This document shows, piece by piece, positions 46,265 through 54,955 of a DNA stretch of 64,000 nt (its first letter is position 1; each line of letters begins with the position of its first letter). Location of the stretch: NCBI RefSeq assembly GCF_024244095.1, contig NW_026250689.1:124001-188000 (forward strand), in the 5' to 3' direction. The notes beneath the pieces were generated by a model. It was given only the letters and a program-made list of their open reading frames with translations. It did no database searches and had not been told where the DNA came from. This DNA comes from Nematocida homosporus. Taxonomy: Eukaryota > Microsporidia. Made by a program: the position numbers and the translations under genes.

Positions 46265-46605
46265 GTTAGTACTCAAAAAAACACACTTAAATAAAAACGA
46301 TTTGAAACCCAACCAAATTCTGTTTCGGAAGACTACAATTTTAGTTTTTAATAGAGTTAGATAAGAATTAAATTGGGTTAGGATTGCAATAACTCAAGGC
46401 AGCTAAAGTATAATAAAGAGGAAATAGTGCATACTAAAGTAGCAGATACTAAAGTAGGGTAGTATTGGGTTGGTATATACTAACAAATAACGTGATTTAT
46501 TTATCATCTTTAACAAGTTTACTTTTAACAATTCAACAACTCCAACCACTATCAAATAACAACTTAATAACAACTTAATAACAACTTAACACAACTTAAT
46601 CCAAT
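46265..46605. other. Spacer with G/T then A/C arms
   Basis: Left: AATTGGGTTAGGATTG and AGTAGGGTAGTATTGGG. Right: AACAACTTAATAACAAC units up to the Pus10 stop. No gene seen. Confidence 0.5.
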
Positions 46606-48327
46606 TTAAACTAGTCTAATGGGGGTGAGAATGGTCTCGGGTACTGGGAAGTTGGCTTCAATATTAAGGACATCTAGTTCAACGACATCGCAATAACCGC
46701 CGAGTAGCTCAGTTAAGGAGGGAGTAGTCCGGCCTAAATCGCCATTTACAAACTCTTTGATGTACGTGCCGGCATCTGCCACCAAGTGAACTACTAGTTG
46801 GGTGCCATTATCTGGCCAGTCGGGTAGATCATCAGATGGTCGAATTTCTATCACGCAGTTGTAAACCTGTCTAGCTCTTTCTAAATTGGCTCGACGGTGT
46901 ACCACCCGAATAGGCGTCTTTTGCCGGAGTGTAAGTAAGTCTTTAGATAAAATATTAGGCGTTTCCGCCCGAGATACTAGCCAGCCTTGATGGACTAAAG
47001 ATGCTCTAACTGCTTCTGGTGCTAGTTTTGTCATGACTGAAACTTGGTACTCCTTCTTCTTTGTCTGCTCTATCTCTTTCATCTGCCGGCAAGCCTCTTT
47101 TCCTTTAACCAGTGCTAAATCGAGCAACTCAACTGCTGCACTCATCTGGTAGTTAATGCGAATCTCTTGGTTGCTAACACACTGCTCCTCAACTTCTTCA
47201 CCCGTCGCACTTACTGCTACTACCAAGGACTCTAGCGCCCGAGGTAAATTACGCCGCGGCTTTTCAATACGCACAATAAATGGCCGGCCTTTACCCAGCA
47301 TTCGTACATCTATATCTTCTCGGCCACTTGACATAAACACAGCTTCTTTTCCATCAAAGTACTGCTTGATCGGTTCAATCCAGTCAGAAACAGCTCGCAT
47401 TCTTATTTCCGCGGTAGCACACTGTCCGACGGCATCACTAAAACTAGAAACAGAGCCAGCTTCACTGTTTTCCGACTCATACACACTTTGCAATCCACCC
47501 AGCAACGGTGAAATAGCTGTACTTTCACTTTCATACGTCTCTCTATTATCGCCATTAGAGCCGCCTTTTGTCCTTCGTTTCTGTCCCGCTCGTTTTCCTT
47601 TCTTCTCTTGACTCCGCCGCACAATGATCATCGGCGTATTAGAAATTCCACGGATTGTTTTGCGGTATCGTCCAGCCACATACAGTGTTTCATTCACCAG
47701 CTGAACTCTAGCCTTACCTCGCTCATTAATCTCAATTTCAATCGTTGTACTATACTGTTCGCCCATGCGCCGCGGATACTCCATCAACAACGTTCGTTTC
47801 AAGTACTCCTTCAAACTCTCACCCGCCGTCATTAAGCCACTCCGATCATGAATAGACAACAACCAACTATTAAAACTCTCTTGCTTCCCTCGCTCTTCCT
47901 CAATCTGTCGCTTAACTTCCAGCCCAATCTGCTCCAGTTGTCTCAGCGCCGAACTAGCAGCACTTTCATTAGCACCACCAGCCATACCACCCTCAGCCGG
48001 AGTACCACTACACATACCATTTTCATTACCACTTCGAGCAATATTACCACTATCGGGTATATTAATACCACCAGCCGCAATATTACCACTATTAGACATA
48101 TTACTGCAACCAGCCACAATATTGCCACTATTAGACAGATTGCCAGTATCTGCTGCAATATTACTACTACCAAGGACATCATTATTATTGCCACTACTAG
48201 CACTACTACCACCAGCACTAGCACCAACTACACCTTTACTATCACTACCCATATCACTACATATATCATTACCCATATCACCACATACATTACTTTTTAA
48301 ATTACTACTTATCTCACCATTATCCAT
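46606..48327 (-). CDS. PUS10: tRNA pseudouridine synthase Pus10
   Basis: The 573-residue protein. The N-terminal 110 residues are low-complexity with NSGNIxAG repeats. The catalytic region has SSGREDIDVRMLGKGRPF (family: GREDxDVRxLGxGRPF, containing the catalytic Asp). The C-terminal block is DAGTYIKEFVNGDLGRTTPS followed by LELDV-type sequence, diagnostic of Pus10. A Lys/Arg-rich insert (about 235-260) lies between. Pus10 makes pseudouridine 54 and/or 55 in the tRNA T-loop in archaea and several eukaryotes and is absent from budding and fission yeast. The N-terminal Cys motif of human and archaeal forms is not visible. Start codon 116 bp from the divergent Hsp70. Confidence 0.88.
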   Translation of the reverse strand: MDNGEISSNLKSNVCGDMGNDICSDMGSDSKGVVGASAGGSSASSGNNNDVLGSSNIAADTGNLSNSGNIVAGCSNMSNSGNIAAGGINIPDSGNIARSGNENGMCSGTPAEGGMAGGANESAASSALRQLEQIGLEVKRQIEEERGKQESFNSWLLSIHDRSGLMTAGESLKEYLKRTLLMEYPRRMGEQYSTTIEIEINERGKARVQLVNETLYVAGRYRKTIRGISNTPMIIVRRSQEKKGKRAGQKRRTKGGSNGDNRETYESESTAISPLLGGLQSVYESENSEAGSVSSFSDAVGQCATAEIRMRAVSDWIEPIKQYFDGKEAVFMSSGREDIDVRMLGKGRPFIVRIEKPRRNLPRALESLVVAVSATGEEVEEQCVSNQEIRINYQMSAAVELLDLALVKGKEACRQMKEIEQTKKKEYQVSVMTKLAPEAVRASLVHQGWLVSRAETPNILSKDLLTLRQKTPIRVVHRRANLERARQVYNCVIEIRPSDDLPDWPDNGTQLVVHLVADAGTYIKEFVNGDLGRTTPSLTELLGGYCDVVELDVLNIEANFPVPETILTPIRLV

Positions 48328-48416
48328 AATAACGCAATTTTAAAGAATTTAAAATCAATTTACGACCTACCAATTAGTAAATATTAATAAATTATACATT
48401 AATCAATTTACAGCCT

Positions 48417-48423
48417 ATATAAA
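48417..48423 (+). promoter_or_regulatory. TATA box of the ER Hsp70 gene
   Basis: TATATAAA lies about 20-27 bp before the ATG at 48444 and is followed by TTTTTTTTAG (48429-48438), the poly-T/AG element seen before several start codons. Confidence 0.55.
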
Positions 48424-48443
48424 GAAACTTTTTTTTAGAAAAT

Positions 48444-50840
48444 ATGAATATTCCTAGATTGCGACGACTGAAAGCAAGTAGGTTTAGTATAGGTTTAGCT
48501 ATACTAGCGTTAGTTCAGTTAGTTACTTTTGTATTCGCGGAAGCACCCCGGACCGATGAACCGATTGTTGAGCAAGATGCCAGTGGAGTACCCACTAAAC
48601 GAGATGACATCGTTTTAGGAATTGACTTAGGAACTACTTTCTCAGTAGTATCTATGTACAACCCAAGCAAATCTTCAGTAGAGATCGTATCTTATGGTCT
48701 TGGCCGTAACACAATGCCTTCCTTTATCAAAATGGAAGTTATGCAAGAGGCGCCTCCCCAGCGAATTCTAGACGATATGATGATGTCACAGAAGAAGTAC
48801 GAGAAGTCCGACTACTTCTTCTACAAAGGCATCTGGATGAAGAAAGGCATGCGTAAGCTAGTTAAGCCTATTGTAGGATGGGAAGCTCTGGAGAAGACCA
48901 AGAGTGAAAAAGAGTCCGTAGGGAGTTATCTCTACCGATTCAAGCCATTGTTAGCCCGTAGTTTTGCCGAGCAGAAGGACAAGAAAGTCATCAATGATAC
49001 TTTAAACCAAGTTAAGTACGAGATTGCTGACCGCCGGGATCCAGCTACTGGTAACAGAGTCATTGGTATTCTTATCCGGGACGGCACCGAAGAAATCGGA
49101 TGGACAACTCCTCGCGATCTAAGTACTATGGTTTTAAGCACTTTAAGAGATAGTGTTAATAAGTTGTTAAATGACAACAGCCGTAAGAAGTGTGTCGTAA
49201 CAGTACCGGCCTACTTTGATGACCAGCAAAAGAAAGAGACAAGAGCAGCTGCTTCAATGGCTAATCTTGAAGTTTTGGACGAAGGAATCATCAACGAGCC
49301 GACTAGTGCTGCTATTGCCTATGCTTACACCTGTGCTAACAAGGGCGGTGTTAAAGACTTAGCGGAGAAAGAGTTCTTAGTTTTTGACTGGGGAGGTGGT
49401 ACTCTCGATCTATCCTACTTAAACTATGCGGACCAAACACTAATTGTAAAGGCTCATACTGGGAACAACTTCTCAGGAGGAGAGAATGTCAACGACCGCA
49501 TCTACAACTACTTCGTGGGCCAGATGGTCAAGAAGGGACATATTAAGAGCCGCGGGGCTTTGAATATTAATGCAACCCTACGATTGCGTAACATGGTTGA
49601 AGAGCTTAAGATCTCTCTGTGTGAAGAACAGAACGACCATGATCGGGCTGAGCGAGAGTTGGCTGCTTCTGAGAACCGCAAACCTTCTTATGCTAATGTG
49701 CAGGACTGCTCTGTTGCTAAGAAATTCTTTATCTCTGATGAGTGTGGTGAAATGGAACTACAACTATCTACTAGTGTTTTGAACGATCTTTGTGATGATC
49801 TTTTCCAAGAGATTATTCAGCTGATTGTTAACAAGGCTTCTGCTGAGGCTGAAGACACTGATGGTCTTCTGAACAAGATCTCTTTGACTTCTGCTGATAT
49901 CAAGAACGTTTTGTACGTTGGTGGTAGTAGTCGTATCTCCGGTGTACGGCGCTTGCTTATGGAGCAGTTCCCTAATGCGGACCACTGCTTTGAGCTAAAT
50001 GCCGATACGTGTGTGTCTGTAGGTGCAGCTTACCATGCAGCTGCTCATGAGAACCTTATTAGTGCGGACAATTACGTGGCTCTGGTCGATGCTTTGCCGA
50101 TGAATGTCGGTTTAGGTCTGGTGAACAATATCTATGAAGTAATGGCTAAGGCTGGCATGCAAGTGCCCAACACTATTACTAAGATCTTTGCCACCACTTC
50201 CGATGCCCAGAAGAGTGTGCAAATAGAGATCGGTCAGGCCTCGACCGAAACCAAGAAGTTCTCTAACACTAAGATTGTCGGTCGCTTCAAGCTTGACATG
50301 CCCCACAACAACCTTCCTAAAGGCAAGAAGCTTATTGAAGTTACCTTTGACTTTGGAAACGGTGGAGACATTGAAGTAACGGCCAAGGAACTTGGAGAAG
50401 AGAAGGGTAACGAGCAGAAGATTGTTATCAAGAAGGAAGCCACCTTGATGGACGAGAAGGAGATCGAGCGTATGAACAAGCAGTACGAAGAGACGCGCGA
50501 AGAGGAAGATGTCTGGTTTGCCCGGTGCGAGGCTGGCAAGAAGTTGGAAGACTTTATTGCCGAGATCCTGGCCCGCAAGGACCAACTCCCCGATGGCTCG
50601 CGCAAGGAGGAGTGCACTGTTTTGGCCAACGAAACCCAAGTCTGGTACAACCGAAACATCAAGGACAAGGAGGCAACTCTCGACAATGCCGAAGCACTCG
50701 AGCTCATTACTACCAAACACAAGGATGTTCAATCCACCTTTGATCTCATTATGTCCAGTACTGACGAAGCCACTGCCCCCAAGGAGGAGGAGAAAGCTCC
50801 CACTCCCGAGGAAGAGTTTGTGCCCAGAGAAGACCTGTAA
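48444..50840 (+). CDS. ER-type Hsp70 (BiP/Kar2-like)
   Basis: The 798-residue protein. A signal peptide is followed by an acidic linker and the Hsp70 ATPase domain: GIDLGTTFSVVSMYN, CVVTVPAYFDDQQKKETRAAA, IINEPTSAAIAYAY, FDWGGGTLDLSYL and VLYVGGSSRISGVRRLL. The substrate-binding domain and an acidic lid tail follow. The C-terminus is PREDL, resembling but not equal to H/KDEL retrieval signals. It folds secretory proteins in the ER. Odd points: it is longer than usual BiP (about 650-680) because of an insert after the first strands (about 90-160) and a longer lid, and the phosphate-2 loop reads DWGGGTLD rather than DLGGGTFD. An Lhs1/Hsp110-like role cannot be excluded. Confidence 0.88.
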   Translation: MNIPRLRRLKASRFSIGLAILALVQLVTFVFAEAPRTDEPIVEQDASGVPTKRDDIVLGIDLGTTFSVVSMYNPSKSSVEIVSYGLGRNTMPSFIKMEVMQEAPPQRILDDMMMSQKKYEKSDYFFYKGIWMKKGMRKLVKPIVGWEALEKTKSEKESVGSYLYRFKPLLARSFAEQKDKKVINDTLNQVKYEIADRRDPATGNRVIGILIRDGTEEIGWTTPRDLSTMVLSTLRDSVNKLLNDNSRKKCVVTVPAYFDDQQKKETRAAASMANLEVLDEGIINEPTSAAIAYAYTCANKGGVKDLAEKEFLVFDWGGGTLDLSYLNYADQTLIVKAHTGNNFSGGENVNDRIYNYFVGQMVKKGHIKSRGALNINATLRLRNMVEELKISLCEEQNDHDRAERELAASENRKPSYANVQDCSVAKKFFISDECGEMELQLSTSVLNDLCDDLFQEIIQLIVNKASAEAEDTDGLLNKISLTSADIKNVLYVGGSSRISGVRRLLMEQFPNADHCFELNADTCVSVGAAYHAAAHENLISADNYVALVDALPMNVGLGLVNNIYEVMAKAGMQVPNTITKIFATTSDAQKSVQIEIGQASTETKKFSNTKIVGRFKLDMPHNNLPKGKKLIEVTFDFGNGGDIEVTAKELGEEKGNEQKIVIKKEATLMDEKEIERMNKQYEETREEEDVWFARCEAGKKLEDFIAEILARKDQLPDGSRKEECTVLANETQVWYNRNIKDKEATLDNAEALELITTKHKDVQSTFDLIMSSTDEATAPKEEEKAPTPEEEFVPREDL

Positions 50841-51478
50841 GCTTATCAGGCTTCCTTTTTTTCTACCGAAGCAATAAATTGGCTATTGAGCATGTTTGAT
50901 TAGTATTGGGTTATTATTAAGTTGGTAAAGGTGAGGTTGTGTTAGTATTTTGTTAGGATGGAGTGTAATGGGACTGAATGTGAGAATTTCCTTTTTTGGC
51001 AATTTTGTTAATATTTAGATGGTATTTGAGTTGGGTTGTGTTAGTATGAATATTTCAAAACACCAGATGAGATAAGGGGGTTAGGTTGGGATTTTGTTAA
51101 TATTTAGATCGTGTTGAGTTAGTACTTTTAGTAGAACATACTGGTAATGATAGAGTTAGTTTCTATAATTTGAAAATATCAATTCCAGTTAACTATTTAA
51201 GTTACCAACAAATTGGATTAGATTAGATCAGATATTACTCTACTAAACATAGCATTTGAACACATTTATTGCGATTCCATTCGGACTGGTTTATCTCTCC
51301 AAACGGCATATCCAGTACTAATACCAACAAAATACCAACCCATCCAAATACTAACCCAAACTAATTAGACCGGCAACAACAGGTGGCAATGATTCTTTAA
51401 TAAATGGACAGCTGACAATCTAACGTGATGCTGTTCAAAATATAGACACTAACTTGGGTTGGTCGAATTAGTATTGGG
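50841..51478. other. Convergent spacer between Hsp70 and Rmp1-like genes
   Basis: AATAAA follows the Hsp70 stop by about 30 bp. A G/T arm runs to about 51140, unique AT-rich sequence to 51300, and a short A/C arm (51310-51370) follows. No gene or clear RNA seen. Confidence 0.5.
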
Positions 51479-51877
51479 TTAGCCAAATATATCGCTTATT
51501 TCGTCAGAATCAGAGTCGGGTAGAGTAACTACTTGAGATTTAGATGTGCTTGTGTTTGGGTTAGATGGGCTGAGTAGACTAAAAGATGCAGTAAAGAGTT
51601 TGGCTAAGATGGATAAAGTTACAATTGTAAATCCTAAGTAGTGGCCTAGTCCTAGATTGCTACTGACTGCAATGTAGGCGGCAGTGAGCTCGTCTTGTAG
51701 TTTCTTGGCTTGCTCGTGGAATTGAGGAGTATGGTTGAGTTGGGCCTTGGACTTCTCAATTAAACTACGGCTCAACCGATAAACATGGACAAGTTTTCGA
51801 TAGTATAGTGTGGAATGGTGCGCATTTTTGGATTTGTAAAGGAGTTGCTTAAGGATTGCATACTCCTTCTGGAACAT
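51479..51877 (-). CDS. Rmp1/NEPRO-like RNase MRP-associated protein
   Basis: The 132-residue protein starts at ATG 51877 (MFQKEYAILKQLLYKSKNAH); an in-frame GTG seven codons up is rejected. The segment LLYKSKNAHHSTLYYRKLVHVYRL resembles the Rmp1/NEPRO signature (VYKNKNQHRxxxYxRxLxxVRR). A hydrophobic helix (about 88-110, GLGHYLGFTIVTLSILAKLF) matches the second conserved helix of that family, though it could also be read as a membrane segment. The tail is Ser/Asp-rich. Known Rmp1 proteins are specific subunits of RNase MRP, which processes pre-rRNA. Tentative, by eye. Confidence 0.5.
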   Translation of the reverse strand: MFQKEYAILKQLLYKSKNAHHSTLYYRKLVHVYRLSRSLIEKSKAQLNHTPQFHEQAKKLQDELTAAYIAVSSNLGLGHYLGFTIVTLSILAKLFTASFSLLSPSNPNTSTSKSQVVTLPDSDSDEISDIFG

Positions 51878-52226
51878 CGCAAAGTTTTGTGGTGGCACTG
51901 GGTTGGGTTAGTATTGTGCTTCAGATAGATAGTGTTTTTAGGGCAATACTGATTACTAGCCCAATCAGAACCTATGCTGGCCGTCGGGTGGTTTGTGCAC
52001 ACCCTACTTAAGCTATTCAAGCAAAGCCCCCACTGACAATTGTAGTGGCAACTATCCAAGACGGTTGGGAGCAGAAGAAGGCTAGCTCCTCTGATCAGCA
52101 AAGCTTAGGATATGCGTGACAATCTAATGCGTCAACAAATCAGCCAATAAACATCTTTGAGGGTATCCCCTAGTTTCCTTTTTAGGAAGGCATTCGACTA
52201 TTTTATCTTAGCTTTTTAATCAAAAC
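51878..52226. other. Divergent spacer before a secreted-protein gene
   Basis: No gene seen. It is mostly unique sequence with little repeat content. TTTCCTTTTTAGGAAGG (about 52167-52184) forms a small hairpin, and CCAATAAACATC lies at about 52144. T-rich sequence precedes the ATG at 52227. Confidence 0.5.
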
Positions 52227-53291
52227 ATGAAGATCCGAAATTTGACATTACTAAACACATTATTAGTATTGCTGTGTGTATTCTATGGAGTATACGGCTC
52301 GCAAGAAGAGCCAGTTGAAATCTTAGATAAATCGAACAATACATCACAAGGGTCCTATTCTGACTTCTCGGCCGATTCTGACCACGGTTCAGCCTCGCGA
52401 CCAAGCAGCCCTTCAATTGAATCCGATGTCCTAAATGAACCACAATACACCCCACTTAATCGAAGCGAGGTCCCTAACCTCACTAATCTAGCCAAGCTCG
52501 ATTTTCATTGGCCAAAAACATTACTAGCGATAATAGCAGAGACAGAAGAACCAGGCAATTCAGGGGATCGTATAAATAACGAAGTACTAGCTCACTACAA
52601 AAAGTTCGCTGGTTACTTCAATACTAACCCAACACTCACTGGTTATGTCGTTAATAGTCAAGAGTTTCTAGACACACAGTTCTACTATCTTTTATTCCCC
52701 ACCAAACCCCAAGATACGGTTCTAGCTGCCGCTCAGCACATGTATGCCCTCTTTGATCCTAGCTACTATAAATCATGTGCTTCTTCAACTATTGGCCCTA
52801 GTCCCCATCCCGTCTCCCTGCCAACGACTCTATCAATCTACGACTTGCTCAACATTACAATGGTTTTCACTGGATTTGAAGATGGTCAGAACCTTAAGTA
52901 TCTTACCCAGCCGATTGGCCCCTACAAAACTTTCCTGGACAACTTCTCCACCCTCGTACTTGCCTCACTAAATGCCGACAGATCCTACCCGACTATCTTT
53001 GCTAATCTTCTAAAAGCCATTCAAAACCACCAAGTCATTGCCTCCACTCCTACCGCCCTAACCCAACATCTCAACCCCAATCTCAGTGACGATATCCCAC
53101 CACAAAACCCGCATATCACTGAAATAACTTCCAAGACCTTAATCACCAACACCAACGCATGCTTTTCTGCCTTACAAAAGAGCCACCTCCTTACACACCT
53201 AGTCGAAGTTACCAATAAAGCATTAGCTGCAATTGAAAAAGACCCTCAGTCGGAATCAACATCAGAGTTTGAAACTAAACCTGAATCTTAA
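52227..53291 (+). CDS. Secreted protein of unknown function
   Basis: The 354-residue protein has a clear signal peptide (about 1-24, MKIRNLTLLNTLLVLLCVFYGVYG). A Ser/Asp/Glu-rich linker (25-75) follows, then a folded, mostly helical region with aromatic residues (FHWPKTLLAIIAE, FYYLLFPTKPQDTVLAAAQH, TFLDNFSTLVLASLNADRS) and a disordered acidic tail. Several NxS/T sites are present. There is only a lone Cys around 188 and another near the C-terminus, so it is not a disulphide-rich toxin-like protein. No family recognised. Being secreted and lineage-specific, it is a candidate host-exported or spore-surface protein. Confidence 0.7.
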   Translation: MKIRNLTLLNTLLVLLCVFYGVYGSQEEPVEILDKSNNTSQGSYSDFSADSDHGSASRPSSPSIESDVLNEPQYTPLNRSEVPNLTNLAKLDFHWPKTLLAIIAETEEPGNSGDRINNEVLAHYKKFAGYFNTNPTLTGYVVNSQEFLDTQFYYLLFPTKPQDTVLAAAQHMYALFDPSYYKSCASSTIGPSPHPVSLPTTLSIYDLLNITMVFTGFEDGQNLKYLTQPIGPYKTFLDNFSTLVLASLNADRSYPTIFANLLKAIQNHQVIASTPTALTQHLNPNLSDDIPPQNPHITEITSKTLITNTNACFSALQKSHLLTHLVEVTNKALAAIEKDPQSESTSEFETKPES

Positions 53292-53529
53292 ATCCACACA
53301 ACTCAATCCAATGCCAACCAAATATCAACCAAATACTACCATTCTTTATCTAATAGGTCTTTTCTCAAAATAAAAGCAACCCATTCGGAAATTCAAAAGA
53401 TTGTCTTTTTGTTCATTTATTGGGTTAGTATACCCATCTCAAAATCAAATCTAAGTTCAACTATAACACACCACACCATCACATCACAACTCAACCCAAT
53501 CCAATACTAACCCAATACAGCAATATTTA
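53292..53529. other. A/C-rich convergent spacer
   Basis: It has CAATCCAATGCC and CACACCATCACATCACAAC types and an AAAATAAAAGC element about 80 bp after the stop. No gene seen. Confidence 0.5.
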
Positions 53530-54477
53530 TTATAAGAGAGCAGCATTCATTTGTGCTACTTGCGCCAACGCTGCTGCGATCTGGATCCAATCAAAACCAC
53601 CCCGAATGATATTCTCTTCTAGTCCTGCTAGGCTTTGGAATAGTTCTAGTACTTCCCGGCGCTTTTCAGGTAGCAACAAAGCCCGTTGGGCAAAGGCCTG
53701 CACTAAACTCAAGGCCGAGTAACCCGATCTCTCCAGCTGTTCAGTTACAGCGATAATGTCCTTAACATTTCGCACTTGAAAGGCATGATCAACCATTTCG
53801 CTAGGCACTACTCCGGCCAACTCCCTAATCAGTGCTCGGTAACTCCCTGTCTCTACTCGGGCCATCCCCACTGTTTGCAACAAAGTAATCGCTCGCCGCA
53901 TGTCCCCACCACTCACTTCAATTATATACTCCAAATCCTTCACGGCTAAACCCAGTCCTTCTTTCTCTTTAATGTCCTGTAGCACTCGCAAACACTCTTC
54001 CTTACTCGCAGCCGGTACAGCCACCGCCACCAACCGACTCTTAATTGGATCAATCACGCGATTCACATAGTTAGTAATAAAGATAAATCGTGTATTGCGC
54101 TGTGTATCTTCTAAGATTCGTCGCAAACAGTGTTGGGCATCCACGGTCAAGTACTCGCACTCATCCATAATAACAACCTTCATCTCCCCTGAATGGGCTC
54201 GTGTCATTGCAAATTGCTTCAACTTTCCTCTAATCACACTAATTTCTCGATCGCTTGAAGCATTCAACTCCAACGTATTCTCCCGACTGGTTAACCCGCG
54301 ACTCAAAATCAGCGCCAAACTTGTCTTTCCACTCCCAGGCGGCCCGTAGAGTAATAAATTAGGCAAGGATCCGTTTCCCTGTAATAAACCTCCTAATAAT
54401 CCTCTAACATCCGCCGGTAAAGAGAGTCCCTCTGCCGTTACAGGCCGATACTTTTCAGTCCATTGGAGATCCCTCAT
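53530..54477 (-). CDS. RFC2: Replication factor C small subunit (Rfc2-like clamp loader)
   Basis: The 315-residue AAA+ ATPase. WTEKYRP opens the protein. Walker A is LLLYGPPGSGKTSLAL, then ELNASSDREISVIRGKLKQFA, Walker B MDECEYLT (usually DEAD), sensor 1 FIFITNYVNRVIDPIKSR (usual arginine-finger SRC is SRL), and sensor 2 SGGDMRRAITLLQT. The FAMTRA lead and the NYVxRIIDPxxSR wording fit yeast Rfc2 / human RFC4 best. RFC loads PCNA at primer ends. The C-terminal collar domain is complete. The stop codon overlaps an AATAAA on its strand. Confidence 0.87.
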   Translation of the reverse strand: MRDLQWTEKYRPVTAEGLSLPADVRGLLGGLLQGNGSLPNLLLYGPPGSGKTSLALILSRGLTSRENTLELNASSDREISVIRGKLKQFAMTRAHSGEMKVVIMDECEYLTVDAQHCLRRILEDTQRNTRFIFITNYVNRVIDPIKSRLVAVAVPAASKEECLRVLQDIKEKEGLGLAVKDLEYIIEVSGGDMRRAITLLQTVGMARVETGSYRALIRELAGVVPSEMVDHAFQVRNVKDIIAVTEQLERSGYSALSLVQAFAQRALLLPEKRREVLELFQSLAGLEENIIRGGFDWIQIAAALAQVAQMNAALL

Positions 54478-54955
54478 AATTTTTTACTAAACACCACTTT
54501 ATTAGATCTTCATACTCTTTCCTCCTTCTCTTTTCATCATCTCCTAGCCCTTTCTACTCCCTTCCCTTCTTTTCCGCTCATTCCCAGTTACACCAATATG
54601 TGTGGAAGAACTAAAGAATTCGTTATGTCAAAATTGTCCTGACTAAACAACAACAAAAGAATCATTGTACTCTTTGCAGTTATTCAAAGATAGTTGCCTC
54701 AGTTTAATTCTTACGGTATCTGTATTCTTATGGTATTCGTATTCTTAAGGCATTCTTATCTTGGCCCTTTAAATTATAGTAGAATTATGGCAAGGCCAGC
54801 AGTAATGGTTATAGAAGAGGCCGTGGCAATAGCTTAATATCTCCAGATCGGCAATATACTTGCAAGATCATATTACTCTACACAGAACAATGTTGCAGTC
54901 TTAACCTAGTTTTATTCAACTCACCTCACCTCACCTCAACTCAATTCAACTTAAC
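54478..54955. other. Spacer with pyrimidine tract and short tandem repeat
   Basis: On the + strand a C/T-rich tract (about 54505-54590) is followed by unique sequence, then the imperfect 18-bp repeat ATTCTTACGGTATCTGT at about 54708-54762 (three copies). CTCACCTCACC repeats lie before the RING gene 3' end. No gene seen. Confidence 0.5.

Noticed and set aside
50112..50732. 206-codon minus-strand frame inside the Hsp70 gene
   Set aside because: It is antisense to the conserved substrate-binding domain; its Leu/Val-rich composition is a mirror of the Hsp70 codons.
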